NCBI GenBank assembly: GCA_964458935.1
Contig: CAYWKS010000001.1
Span: 62,001 to 126,000 of the forward strand
Direction: 5' to 3'
Source of the DNA: CAYWKS01 sp964458935
GTDB lineage: Bacteria > Planctomycetota > Phycisphaerae > Phycisphaerales > Zrk34
DNA: 64,000 nt
In this document: positions 35,142 through 43,385 of the stretch, one piece after another
Layout: every line of letters begins with the position of its first letter
How positions within the stretch are numbered: the stretch's first letter is position 1
Position numbers and translations under genes: made by a program
Notes under the pieces: model-generated
Database searches by the model: none
What the model was told of the DNA's origin: nothing
What the model saw: only the letters and a program-made list of their open reading frames with translations

Positions 35142-36344
35142 CTAGCGCGACTCGATCGCCCGGTGGTAGGCGTCGGCGATCGCCTGGGCGGCCTCGCGGC
35201 CGGCATGGTGGCCGTGGAACTTCTCGACGATCCGCTGCTGGACCTTGAGCTGGCGCTCGCGCTGGGCCGCGTCGTCCAGCAACGCGTCCAGCTCGTCGAC
35301 CAGCGGTTCCGTCGGGCCGTAGAAAGGTATGAACTCCCGCACGATGTGGTGGTCGCGGGTGCGCTGGGGCGAGCCCAGCTCGATCAGGTTGGGCAGCGTG
35401 AACGTCCGCGTCTCCAGCAGGAGCTTGCCGATCAGCCGCCACATCCACGGGTTGACCTTGTACAGGATGGTCATGGGTCGGCCCTGGCGGGCGATGTGCA
35501 GCGTGACCGTGCCCGAGACGGTGAGGATCACGTCCGACCAGCGGATGACCGCGTCGGTCTGACCCGCGGCGAGGGTGAGGTTGCCGGGCAACGTGCCGGC
35601 GGCCCGCTTGAGGGCACCGGCCGCCTCGCGGTCGACCGCCGCGACCACCGCGTGGGCGTCGGGATGCCGCTGCTGGAACAGCCGCCACGCGTCGAGCAGC
35701 ACCGGCCAGTTGGCCTTCAGCTCGCTCGGCCGCGACCCCGGCAGCAGGGCCAGCCGCGGCCGGCCCTGGGGGAACTGCGAGGCGAGCCGGTCCAGCTCCC
35801 CCACGTCCAGCGGCCGCTCGAAGACCGGATGCCCGATGAACTGCGCCCGCACGCCGTGCTGCTGGAACCAGCTCGGCTCGAACGGCAGCAGGCACAGCAC
35901 CAGGTCCGACCAGTTGCGCAGGCGCCGCACGCGCCAGCTCGCCCACGCCCAGACCTGCGGGGCGACCAGGTGCACCACGCGGGCGGCGGGCCGGCCGGGC
36001 TCGGGCCGGGCGAACTGCTTCTTGATCATCCGGCAGAACGACCAGTTCGCCGCCGGCGAGTCGGTGGGCACGTGCACGGCGACCGGGTGCTGCCGGGCCC
36101 ACCGCTTCACCCGCGCCACCCGGCGGAAGTGCTCGAAGACATGGAACGCCGAGTCGCCCAGCATCAGACCCAGCCCGCTGGTCTTCTCGATGATGCCGCA
36201 GCCGGCCTGCTCCATGCGCGGCCCGCCGAGGCCGTGGATCGGCACGCCCGGCAACAGCTTCCGCAGCTCCGCGATCACGGGCGCCGCGTGCTCGTCGCCA
36301 CTGGGCTCGAACGCGGTGAACAGGATGCACGGCCGCTCGTTCAT
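35142..36344 (-). CDS. lpxB: Lipid-A-disaccharide synthase
   Basis: 400 residues, GT19 family. Key blocks are FTAFEPSGDEHAAPVI near the N-terminus, VHLVAPQVWAWASWR, LLPGSRPSEL and ILTVSGTVTLHIA. It joins UDP-2,3-diacylglucosamine and lipid X at the inner face of the inner membrane, so the organism should make lipid A or a relative. A TTGACA (36381-36376) with TGCAGT eight bases before the ATG suggests a nearly leaderless message. No other lpx gene is present. Confidence 0.93.
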   Translation of the reverse strand: MNERPCILFTAFEPSGDEHAAPVIAELRKLLPGVPIHGLGGPRMEQAGCGIIEKTSGLGLMLGDSAFHVFEHFRRVARVKRWARQHPVAVHVPTDSPAANWSFCRMIKKQFARPEPGRPAARVVHLVAPQVWAWASWRVRRLRNWSDLVLCLLPFEPSWFQQHGVRAQFIGHPVFERPLDVGELDRLASQFPQGRPRLALLPGSRPSELKANWPVLLDAWRLFQQRHPDAHAVVAAVDREAAGALKRAAGTLPGNLTLAAGQTDAVIRWSDVILTVSGTVTLHIARQGRPMTILYKVNPWMWRLIGKLLLETRTFTLPNLIELGSPQRTRDHHIVREFIPFYGPTEPLVDELDALLDDAAQRERQLKVQQRIVEKFHGHHAGREAAQAIADAYHRAIESR

Positions 36345-36399
36345 CGCCGCTTACTGCAACCGGGCGACATGCGCCTGTCAACTGCGGAGCGGCGCGGCC

Positions 36400-36405
36400 T
36401 ACGAT
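36400..36405 (+). promoter_or_regulatory. -10 box of the four-CxxC protein gene, leaderless type
   Basis: TACGAT ends six bases before the ATG at 36412. The region 36345-36411 also holds the divergent lpxB promoter, so the two promoters overlap. Confidence 0.45.
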
Positions 36406-36411
36406 GCCCGC

Positions 36412-36759
36412 ATGCAACGGATGACCGAAGACGGTGTGATCCTGGCGTGCGACTTCTGTGGCGCCGACTGGGACATGGTGAAGCCCATGATCGAGGGGCA
36501 CAAGGGCTCGATCCTGTGCCTGGACTGCCTGAGCCGGGCGATCGACCAGGCGGCCGCGGCGGAGCGGGCATTCGCATGCACGTTGTGCCTGGTCGACCGC
36601 GAGCCGCCCATGAAGCGGTGGTCGGGTCCGCGGCCGACCGCCGGCGACGACCCGGCGCAGGTCTGCTGGGACTGCCTGCAGCAGGCCGACCGCACCTTCG
36701 CCCGCGACGCCGACACCGACTGGCAGCGCCGCATCCCGCCGGATCGGACCTGGCGCTAG
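36412..36759 (+). CDS. Small protein with four CxxC motifs (putative zinc ribbons)
   Basis: 115 residues, cytoplasmic, no signal. Four CxxC pairs (CDFC, CLDC, CTLC, CWDC) are arranged as two probable zinc-ribbon or treble-clef modules. The second module is followed by a charged C-terminus (RTFARDADTDWQRRIPPD). The function is unknown; binding of nucleic acid or protein would be a guess. The ATG at 36412 sits six bases after TACGAT; the next in-frame ATG is 36421. Its stop overlaps the convergent hydrolase stop by four bases. Confidence 0.7.
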   Translation: MQRMTEDGVILACDFCGADWDMVKPMIEGHKGSILCLDCLSRAIDQAAAAERAFACTLCLVDREPPMKRWSGPRPTAGDDPAQVCWDCLQQADRTFARDADTDWQRRIPPDRTWR

Positions 36760-37595
36760 CCATCGATCAGCCCCGCCTCGCTGAGGAACCGCTCGACCGC
36801 CCGCCAGAATTCGGGCGATTCGATGGGCACGTCGTTGTGCCCGGCGTGCTCAAAGGCGATCAGCGTGCTGTCGGGGCACATCGCGTGCAGCCTCCACGAG
36901 TGGTCGAAGGGGATGATGCGGTCCCGCTCGCCGTGCAGGAGCAACACCGGCCCGTCGTACTCGCGGAGCACCGCGGCGTTGTCGAACGGGTCCCGCATGA
37001 GCGAGCCCGGATAGCCGTACCGCCACGCCATCCGTCGCACGCTGGTGAAGCCCGACTGCATGACGATCGCCGCGGGCGGGCGGCGGCGGGCGAGGCCGCA
37101 CGCCACGCCGCACCCGATGCTGCGGCCGTGATAGATCAGCCGCCGTTCATCGACCTCGCCGCGTTGGCAGACCGCGTCCAGCGCCGCGGCGAAGTCGTCG
37201 GTGATCGCCCGCTGTCCCGGTTCGCCGTCGGCGTCCGCATAGCCACGATACTCGACCAGCAGCACGCTCACGCCCAGGTCCAGGTAAGGCTGCAGCAGCG
37301 GGGGCCAGAAGTCGATCACCTCCGCGTTGCCGTGGGCGAAGACGACCAGCGGTCGCGGCCCATCGCCCGGCGCGGGGATGTAGAAGTACGGCGTGCTGCC
37401 CGCGGGCGTCGGGACGGCGTGCCGCTGGAGCGCCGGCGGGTAGGCCGCGGCATCCACGCGGTACTCGGGCACGATCCACGTGGGGAAGAGCACACGCCGC
37501 TGGATCGCGCACCCGACGCACACGTAAACGAGGTAGACCCCGACAACGACGAGCAGCGCTCGCATGGCTAACCTGAGCATCGGCCTGCGTCGCAT
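36756..37595 (-). CDS. Membrane-anchored alpha/beta hydrolase
   Basis: 279 residues. One N-terminal transmembrane segment (LLVVVGVYLVYVCVGCAIQR) puts the enzyme outside the inner membrane. The nucleophile elbow is GRSIGCG, a G-x-S-x-G, the acid is in GERDRIIP and the histidine in EHAGHND. FAHGNAEVIDFW gives the oxyanion-hole loop. It resembles BAAT/YfhR-type lipases/esterases of unknown substrate. Confidence 0.85.
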   Translation of the reverse strand: MRRRPMLRLAMRALLVVVGVYLVYVCVGCAIQRRVLFPTWIVPEYRVDAAAYPPALQRHAVPTPAGSTPYFYIPAPGDGPRPLVVFAHGNAEVIDFWPPLLQPYLDLGVSVLLVEYRGYADADGEPGQRAITDDFAAALDAVCQRGEVDERRLIYHGRSIGCGVACGLARRRPPAAIVMQSGFTSVRRMAWRYGYPGSLMRDPFDNAAVLREYDGPVLLLHGERDRIIPFDHSWRLHAMCPDSTLIAFEHAGHNDVPIESPEFWRAVERFLSEAGLIDG

Positions 37596-37649
37596 GGCAT
37601 CCCAGCATATCCGCGGGCCGGCGACGCGTTCACCCCGCGGTCGGGCCGA

Positions 37650-38171
37650 TCAGCCCCGCGCCTGCTTCACCGCCGCCAGCGCCGTATCGTAATCCGGCTC
37701 CTGCGCCACCTCCGGCACGAGCTGGTGATAGACGATCTTGCCGTCGGCGTCGATCACGGTGACCGAGCGGGCGATCAGCCCCAGCTCCTTGATCCGCAGG
37801 CCCCAGGCGTCCTGGAACGAGTGATCCATGTAATCGCTGAGCGTGACGATGTTGTCGACCTCGGCGGCGCCGCACCACCGCTTCTGGGCCATCGGCAGGT
37901 CGTTGCTGACGGTCAAGATGACCACGTCGTCGCCGAGGTCGGCGGCCTCGGCGTTGAACCGCCGCGTCTGTGTGTCGCAGACGCTGGTGTCCAGCGAGGG
38001 CACGGTCGAGAGCACGACCGTCTTGCCGCGATAGTCGGCCAGCGACTTGGGCTGCATGTCGGTGCCAATCAGCGTGAATTCGGGGGCGGGCTGGCCTTCG
38101 GCGAGCTCGCCCGACCCGGTCAGCGTCATCGGGTTGCCCTTGAACGTCACGGCGCCTTGCTTGTCCGGCAT
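37650..38171 (-). CDS. tpx: Thiol peroxidase (atypical 2-Cys peroxiredoxin)
   Basis: 173 residues, the normal Tpx length. The start MPDKQGAVTFKGNPMTLTG is typical. The peroxidatic Cys is in VPSLDTSVCDTQTRRFN and the resolving Cys in AQKRWCGAAEV. It reduces peroxides with thioredoxin. GAAAGGA lies nine bases upstream. In its leader a 13-base sequence occurs twice. Confidence 0.95.
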   Translation of the reverse strand: MPDKQGAVTFKGNPMTLTGSGELAEGQPAPEFTLIGTDMQPKSLADYRGKTVVLSTVPSLDTSVCDTQTRRFNAEAADLGDDVVILTVSNDLPMAQKRWCGAAEVDNIVTLSDYMDHSFQDAWGLRIKELGLIARSVTVIDADGKIVYHQLVPEVAQEPDYDTALAAVKQARG

Positions 38172-38187
38172 GGGGAATTCCTTTCGT

Positions 38188-38216
38188 GAATCGGTGAACC
38201 AGAGAATCGGTGAACC
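38188..38216. repeat. Tandem 13-bp direct repeats in the tpx leader
   Basis: GAATCGGTGAACC occurs at 38188-38200 and 38204-38216, 16 bases apart start to start, 17-45 bases upstream of the tpx ATG. About 80 bases further is a perfect hairpin GGGGCGGC/GCCGCCCC (38296-38319) between tpx and the divergent yjbQ gene. Confidence 0.5.
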
Positions 38217-38348
38217 CGTTGATCGGCGCTCGGGCGGCCAGTCTTCATGCTTGCGTCCCCAAGCCCATCGTTGAGAATTGTAGCCTGATCCCGATGGGGC
38301 GGCCTCGTCAAGCCGCCCCGCCCATTGACCGCCGGACGGGTACGGCTC

Positions 38349-38783
38349 ATGAAGAGTTATCGCAAGGAACTGTGGTTCAACACGCCCAACCGCCGCGATT
38401 ACGTGAACATCACCGACGAAGTAGCCGCGGCGGTGCGTGAGTCGGGCGTGACCGAGGGGCTGTGCCTGGTCAACGCGATGCACATCACCGCCAGCGTGTA
38501 CATCAACGACGCGGAGTCGGGTCTGATCCAAGACTACGACGATTGGCTGGAGCGCCTGGCGCCGTTCGACGCGGGCAGCGATCCGACGTCCGGGGGGTAT
38601 CGGCACAACCGCACGGGCGAGGACAACGCCGACGCCCACATGAAGCGGCAGGTGATGGGCCGGCAGGTCATCGTGGCGATCACGGAAGGCAAGCTGGACT
38701 TCGGTCCGTGGGAACAGGTCTACTACGCGGAGTTCGACGGGCGTCGGCGGAAGCGAGCCCTGATCAAGATCATCGGCGATTGA
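38349..38783 (+). CDS. YjbQ/UPF0047 family protein, copy 1
   Basis: 144 residues. It follows the family pattern: LCLVNAMHITASVYINDAES (the His-Thr-Ala site), ADAHMKRQVMGRQVIV and LDFGPWEQVYYAEFDGRR. E. coli YjbQ has weak thiamine-phosphate-synthase activity, but the true role of the family is unsettled. The start at 38349 is taken from family alignment. It converges, across repeat copy B, on a second and different family member. Confidence 0.88.
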   Translation: MKSYRKELWFNTPNRRDYVNITDEVAAAVRESGVTEGLCLVNAMHITASVYINDAESGLIQDYDDWLERLAPFDAGSDPTSGGYRHNRTGEDNADAHMKRQVMGRQVIVAITEGKLDFGPWEQVYYAEFDGRRRKRALIKIIGD

Positions 38784-38839
38784 CCGCGGCATCCGGTCGG
38801 CCGCATCGAGCGTCGTCGTGTTGCGCGCCAGCGGTGACC

Positions 38840-39194
38840 GTGTCCGCCCCCGGGGTCCCCCGGGGCGGACAGATGCTATAAAGTTAATATATACAGTAAC
38901 TTGCACATTGCCTAGTGGGGTGTCAGCCCCTGTCCGGGCGGACACGCCCGCCGGCGGGTCGGCGAGGCGGCGCGGTGGCGTCGGATGGCAGAAGACGTTG
39001 TTGACCATAGGTTTGCGATGCGGGCCGGGCGTGAGCGCGATGGGCGGCTGTCGCGGTTCCCGAGCGGGCGGCGTGCCGGCGGGGCGCGTGGTGGTGTCCG
39101 GGCTGGGGCCTGCGAAAAGCATGTTCATCTATAAAGGGGCGAGGCGGCGCGGCGGCGCGCATCGGCCCGTCGTTTAACGGGAAAACAACAATAA
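38840..39194 (-). repeat. Dispersed 355-bp intergenic element, copy B
   Basis: Inverted copy of the element at 32055-32409 and exactly the same length. Exact matches include GCCCGTCGTTTA (39165-39176), CGCGGCGGCGCGC (39148-39160) and CCCCGGGGCGGACA (38858-38871). The double hairpin is kept: GTGTCCGCC/GGCGGAC (38840-38870) and GTGTCAGCC/GGCGGACAC (38920-38945), with an AT-rich stretch between. In both copies the hairpin end faces the 3' end of a convergent gene. The remainder of the 556-base gap (38784-38839, 39195-39339) shows no gene. Confidence 0.8.
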
Positions 39195-39339
39195 ACGCCG
39201 TTTTCGCGTGCGCCAGCGGCGGGCAGTGACGGCATCGGCGGGGCGCGCCTGTGCGCGCGGTGACCGGAATGGCGTGGAGACCACCGGCGTACGCGTCGAT
39301 CCTCGATCGACGGCCGCGGTGCGATGCGCGGTGTCTGCA

Positions 39340-39756
39340 TCAGTCGCCCGTGACGGTGACGACAATGGTGCGGGTGCGGGGTTTGACGTCGCACTCGAGG
39401 TGGAAGACCTGCTGCCACGTGCCGAGGTTGGGGCGGCCCTTCGTGATTGGCAGGGTCAGCGCCTGGCCCAACCACGTCGCCTGGAGATGGGAGTGCCCGT
39501 TGCCGTCGTGCCAGGCACGCTCGTGGGCGTAGTCGCGGCTGGGCGGCATCAGCTTGTCCAGAATCGCCGGCAGGTCTTCCATCAGGCCCGGTTCGTACTC
39601 GATGCATCCGATGGACCCGGTGGAACCGACATTGGCAATGTTGACCATCCCGGTCGTGACGCCGGACTCGGTGACGATCCGCGCCACGTCATCGGTCAGG
39701 TCGTGCATGCGCCCGTGGCGGTCGGTGTGAACTTGCAGGGTTTGCTGGTGGGTCAT
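39340..39756 (-). CDS. YjbQ/UPF0047 family protein, copy 2 (divergent subgroup)
   Basis: 138 residues. It has NIANVGSTGSIGCIEYEPGL in place of the His-Thr-Thr/Ala site of copy 1, then GHSHLQATWLGQALTLPI and NLGTWQQVFHLECD. The GST-x-IEYEPG pattern marks a separate branch of the family, so the two copies probably do not do the same job. The ATG is the only good in-frame start. Confidence 0.85.
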   Translation of the reverse strand: MTHQQTLQVHTDRHGRMHDLTDDVARIVTESGVTTGMVNIANVGSTGSIGCIEYEPGLMEDLPAILDKLMPPSRDYAHERAWHDGNGHSHLQATWLGQALTLPITKGRPNLGTWQQVFHLECDVKPRTRTIVVTVTGD

Positions 39757-39788
39757 GGGGTCATGGTAAGGGATAACGGCGGGGCTGC

Positions 39789-39794
39789 TAGTAT
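39789..39794 (+). promoter_or_regulatory. Extended -10 of the MFS transporter gene, leaderless type
   Basis: TAGTAT preceded by TGC (extended -10) ends seven bases before the ATG at 39802. No ribosome site is present. Confidence 0.5.
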
Positions 39795-39801
39795 GCGGGC
39801 C

Positions 39802-41040
39802 ATGCGCGGTTTCGGCCTGGGACTTCGGTCGCATTATGTGATCGCGTTCGGCATGCTCGGTTCGGTGATGCCTTACGTGTCGCTGTTCCTGCGTGCCGAG
39901 CGCGGGCTGACCGATTCGCAGATCGGCTGGGTTCACGCGGAGACGACGGTGGGGCTGATGCTGGCGCCGGTGGTGACGACGCACCTGGCGGACCGTGTCC
40001 TGTCGAATCGTGCGTTGATGGGGCTGACGTATGCGTTGGGCGCGTTGGGGATGGCGATGCTGGCGGTGGCGGAGAGCTTCGCGTCGACGGCGTTGGCGTT
40101 CCTGATGTTTTCGCTGACGATGGCGTCGATGATCCCGTTGTTGAACGGGCTGGCGATGGCGGCGTTGGACGAGCGTCCGGAGGGTGCGACGGGGTTGTTT
40201 CACCGGACGCGGGTGTGGGGGACGATCGGGTTCATCGTGCCGTCGGTGGGTCTGTTCGCGTTGCTGCGTTGGACGGAGGTATCGACGTCGGCGGCGATGT
40301 GGATGGGCAGCGCGATCGCGGTGCTGGGGATGGTGAGCATCGGGGGCCTGCCGGCGCACGGCGGTCGGAACGGCGTGGGGGCGATGCCGCGTGCGGCGGG
40401 CGCGGCGGTGGGCGCGGCGAACGGTCGCGGGGGGCTGCCGTCGGTGCGTGCGGCGCGGCTGCTGTTCAGCCGTCAGGCCATCGGGTTCACGCTGGGGGTG
40501 TTCGGGGTCTCGATGGCGGGTGCGATCTTCTTCGCGTTCTACCCGCTGTACCTGGACGCGCTGGGGGTGGCGGACCAGTGGGTGGGGCTGATCTTCAACA
40601 TCGGGGTGTTCGCGGAGATCGCGTGCATCCTGTACGTGGGCAAGGTCCGCGAGCGGATCGGTCTGCGTGGGATCATGCTGGTGGGCACGGCGGCGGGGGT
40701 GCTGCGGATGGTCCTGCTGGCGTTAACGCCGTCGGTGTGGACGGCGGTGCTGTCGCAGTTGCTGCACGCGCCGATGATCCTGACGATCATCTTCGTGCCG
40801 GTGGTGTACTTGAACGCGTTGGCTGAGCCGGACTTCCGCAACAGCGTGCAGGGGCTGTACACGATGGTGTGCCGGGGGATGCCGCGGCTGTTCGGGTCGC
40901 CGCTGGCGGGGTACCTGAGCGTGATGGGTGCGGCGTCGGCGGGGGCGGTGTTCGGGATGCAGTTGGCTTTCGGGCTGGCGGCGGTGTTGATGGCGGTGGC
41001 GCTGGTGGTGATGCTGGTGCTGCTTCGTGAGGCGGAGTGA
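39802..41040 (+). CDS. Major facilitator superfamily transporter (nucleoside/sugar symporter-like)
   Basis: 412 residues with 12 hydrophobic segments and no signal peptide. The first half contains YVSLFLRAERGLTDSQIGWV and the loop ADRVLSNRALMGL. HRTRVWGTIGFIVPS before the central part resembles the nucleoside:H+ symporter/LacY-like branch. The substrate is not determined. An ATG at 39793 is also in frame, but it overlaps the -10. The gene stands between yjbQ copy 2 (divergent) and an aminotransferase. Confidence 0.85.
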   Translation: MRGFGLGLRSHYVIAFGMLGSVMPYVSLFLRAERGLTDSQIGWVHAETTVGLMLAPVVTTHLADRVLSNRALMGLTYALGALGMAMLAVAESFASTALAFLMFSLTMASMIPLLNGLAMAALDERPEGATGLFHRTRVWGTIGFIVPSVGLFALLRWTEVSTSAAMWMGSAIAVLGMVSIGGLPAHGGRNGVGAMPRAAGAAVGAANGRGGLPSVRAARLLFSRQAIGFTLGVFGVSMAGAIFFAFYPLYLDALGVADQWVGLIFNIGVFAEIACILYVGKVRERIGLRGIMLVGTAAGVLRMVLLALTPSVWTAVLSQLLHAPMILTIIFVPVVYLNALAEPDFRNSVQGLYTMVCRGMPRLFGSPLAGYLSVMGAASAGAVFGMQLAFGLAAVLMAVALVVMLVLLREAE

Positions 41041-41133
41041 GCGTGGCGTCGGGGGCGTCGCCGACGGGTGCGTGTTAGCATGTGGGCCCCGCCGACGGGC
41101 GACCACGCGGCACGGACGTGAAGGAGCAGCGGC

Positions 41134-42366
41134 TTGACCAAGACCCGGCAGATCCTCGAGCGGTACGAGCGGTACGTCATCGCCAACCACGTGCGGTACC
41201 CGATCGCGATCGAGACGGGCGCGGGCTGTCGCCTGACGGACGCGGAGGGGCGGAGCTACCTGGACCTGTTCGCCGGGTTCGGCGCGGGCATCCTGGGGCA
41301 TTGCCACCCGGAGCTGGTCGCCGCGGGGACGAAGCAGATGGACAAGCTGTGGCACGTGGGCAACCTGTTCCACACCGATCCGCAGAGCCTGCTGGCCGAG
41401 CAGATCGCGCACAAGGGGTTCGGGGGCAAGAGTTTTTTCTGTCATTCGGGTGCGGACGCGAACGAGGCGGCGATCAAGCTGGCGCGTCTTTACGGCAAGC
41501 GGAATCCGGGCGAAGCGACCGGCGAATGGGGTCGCTACAAGATCATCAGCGCCAACAAGAGCTTTCACGGCCGATCGTTCGCGACGATGGGCGCGACGGG
41601 TGCGGCGGCGGTCCGGTCGGGCTTCGAGCCGCTGCCGCCGGGCTTTGCCAATGTCGAGTACAACCGCGTGGACGCGATCCGCGAGGCGCTGGACGCGCAG
41701 ACGGTCGCGATCATCGTCGAGCCGATCCAGGGCGAGGGCGGGGTGAACGTGCCGGACGACGGGTACCTGTCGGCGCTGCGGAAGCTCTGCGATGAGCGGG
41801 ACATGCTGCTGATCTTCGACGAGGTGTGGGTGGGGTGCGGCCGAACGGGGCGGTGGTTCGGTCATCAGCACTGGTCGGCGAGTCCGGACGTGATGACGCT
41901 GGGCAAGGCGATCGGGTGCGGGCTGGCGGTGGGCGTGATGTGCGCCGGGGAGAAGCTGTCGCCGCTGTTCGATGCGAAGCAGATGGGGGCGACGAAGCAC
42001 GCGACGACGCTGGGGGGCAACTGCGTGTCGATGGCGGTGGCGGCGCGGCTGTTCGAGGTGCTCGAGCGGGAGGGCCTGGTGGAGCGGGCGCGGCAACTGG
42101 GCGAACGGATCAAGGCGCGGCTTCGGGCCTTCGGGGAGGAGAGCGGCCGCATCCGCGAGGTCCGCGGCCGCGGGCTGTTCCTCGGCATCGAGCTCGCCGG
42201 CGACGAGGCGGACCTCGGCTCGCGCGTGGTCGGCCGATGCCTCGAGGAGCGGGTGATGATCAACGCGACGCAGGGCAACGTGCTGCGGCTGGCCCCGCCG
42301 CTGGTCATCAGCGACGAGGAGCTGGACGAGGGCCTGACGGTGCTGGAGCAGGTGCTGAGCGAATGA
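41134..42366 (+). CDS. Class III aminotransferase, acetylornithine/ornithine type
   Basis: 410 residues. Fold-type I PLP enzyme: GAGCRLTDAEGRSYLDLFAG at the start, FCHSGADANEAAIKLAR, FHGRSFATMGATG, the Asp in LLIFDEVWVGCGRTG and the PLP-lysine in VMTLGKAIGCGL. It resembles ArgD, but related enzymes use other omega-amino acids. No arginine-pathway neighbours are present. The TTG start has GAAGGAG ten bases upstream. Confidence 0.88.
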   Translation: MTKTRQILERYERYVIANHVRYPIAIETGAGCRLTDAEGRSYLDLFAGFGAGILGHCHPELVAAGTKQMDKLWHVGNLFHTDPQSLLAEQIAHKGFGGKSFFCHSGADANEAAIKLARLYGKRNPGEATGEWGRYKIISANKSFHGRSFATMGATGAAAVRSGFEPLPPGFANVEYNRVDAIREALDAQTVAIIVEPIQGEGGVNVPDDGYLSALRKLCDERDMLLIFDEVWVGCGRTGRWFGHQHWSASPDVMTLGKAIGCGLAVGVMCAGEKLSPLFDAKQMGATKHATTLGGNCVSMAVAARLFEVLEREGLVERARQLGERIKARLRAFGEESGRIREVRGRGLFLGIELAGDEADLGSRVVGRCLEERVMINATQGNVLRLAPPLVISDEELDEGLTVLEQVLSE

Positions 42367-42376
42367 CGGCGAGGTC

Positions 42377-43381
42377 ATGAGATACGGGCACGACCATCCT
42401 GGGCAGGCGGCGGTGGCGAGGGCGCTGATGGGCGTGGCGATGGCGGCGATCGCGGCGGCCGGCTGCGCCGAGGCGGAGAAGGCGCGGCGGATGCCCGACC
42501 TTCCGACGCTCGCGGCGGTCGCGCCGGGGGCGAGCGTGCGCGGGGGGGGCGAAGCCGAGGCGAACAGCGGGTCGCACGGGGCGGACCAGGCCCACCCGCG
42601 GGGGCTGGAGCCGATCGCCGCGATGCCGCAGCGGATCGTGGTGCGGAAGCTGGTGTTCGAGCGGGCGGACACGCGGGTCGACCTGCTGCTGTCGAGCCTC
42701 GACGACGCGGGGGCCAGCGGGGCGGTGCTCGAGCGGTGGCGGGCGAACGGGTTGCGACTGAAGGTGCTGCCGAATGACCGGGTGGCGCTGTTCCGGGCGA
42801 ACCTGCCGCGGCCGATCGGGACCGAGACGATGACGATCCTGCCGGGCGGGCACTACACGCCGATCACGCTGATCGGCCGCCTGGCCGGGGGCCACCGTGT
42901 GGGGTACATCAATGCGGCGGGCGAGACCGAGCCGCTGCGGTTCATTGGTGGCTCGTATCAGATGATGGTGAATCTGCACGAGCCGGGCCCAGGTGAAGAG
43001 CGGGTGACGATCGACCTGATGCCGCACCACTACGGCCCCGAGCCATCGCTGATCCCCCGCCCGATCGAGCTGAAGCAACTGGACGGCCACGCGTTTGATG
43101 CGTTGCGTGTGGACGGCCCGGCGCCGACGGGCAAGACGTGGATCGTCTGGGGGCCGATGCCCGGGAGCCTGCGGGAGGAGGCGGAGGAGCCGGCGGAGGC
43201 GGCCCCCAACGCTTCGGCGGAGGCTGGGGCGGGCTTGCTTGTCGAGCCGAATGCGCCGGCGGACGCGGGGCGGGATGAGGCGCGGGCCGGGCGGCTGCCA
43301 AGCCTGGGTCGGGCGATGCTCGCGGGTCGGCGGAGCACGACGCCGGTGCGGATCGTGCTGCTCATTTCGGTGATCGAATAG
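42377..43381 (+). CDS. Putative lipoprotein of unknown function
   Basis: 334 residues. An N-terminal hydrophobic stretch ends in AIAAAGC, a lipobox. The mature part has a beta-rich central region (MTILPGGHYTPITLIGRL, EPLRFIGGSYQMMVNLHEPG) and a low-complexity Glu/Ala-rich section before the hydrophobic C-terminus (PVRIVLLISVIE). I do not recognise a family. It starts 10 bases after the aminotransferase stop, probably in the same transcript. Confidence 0.75.
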   Translation: MRYGHDHPGQAAVARALMGVAMAAIAAAGCAEAEKARRMPDLPTLAAVAPGASVRGGGEAEANSGSHGADQAHPRGLEPIAAMPQRIVVRKLVFERADTRVDLLLSSLDDAGASGAVLERWRANGLRLKVLPNDRVALFRANLPRPIGTETMTILPGGHYTPITLIGRLAGGHRVGYINAAGETEPLRFIGGSYQMMVNLHEPGPGEERVTIDLMPHHYGPEPSLIPRPIELKQLDGHAFDALRVDGPAPTGKTWIVWGPMPGSLREEAEEPAEAAPNASAEAGAGLLVEPNAPADAGRDEARAGRLPSLGRAMLAGRRSTTPVRIVLLISVIE

Positions 43382-43385
43382 GCCA

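Noticed and set aside
32039..35248. A 1069-codon plus-strand open frame across repeat copy A and antisense to transketolase
   Set aside because: It runs through a repeat, a terminator and the complement of a clear gene. The resemblance of its first part to a frame in copy B is explained by the shared DNA element, not by coding constraint I can show.
38838..39200. Repeat copy B as a remnant of an insertion sequence with transposase
   Set aside because: No transposase motif, no clear terminal target-site duplication, and both copies have the same 355-bp length without any gene-like frame.
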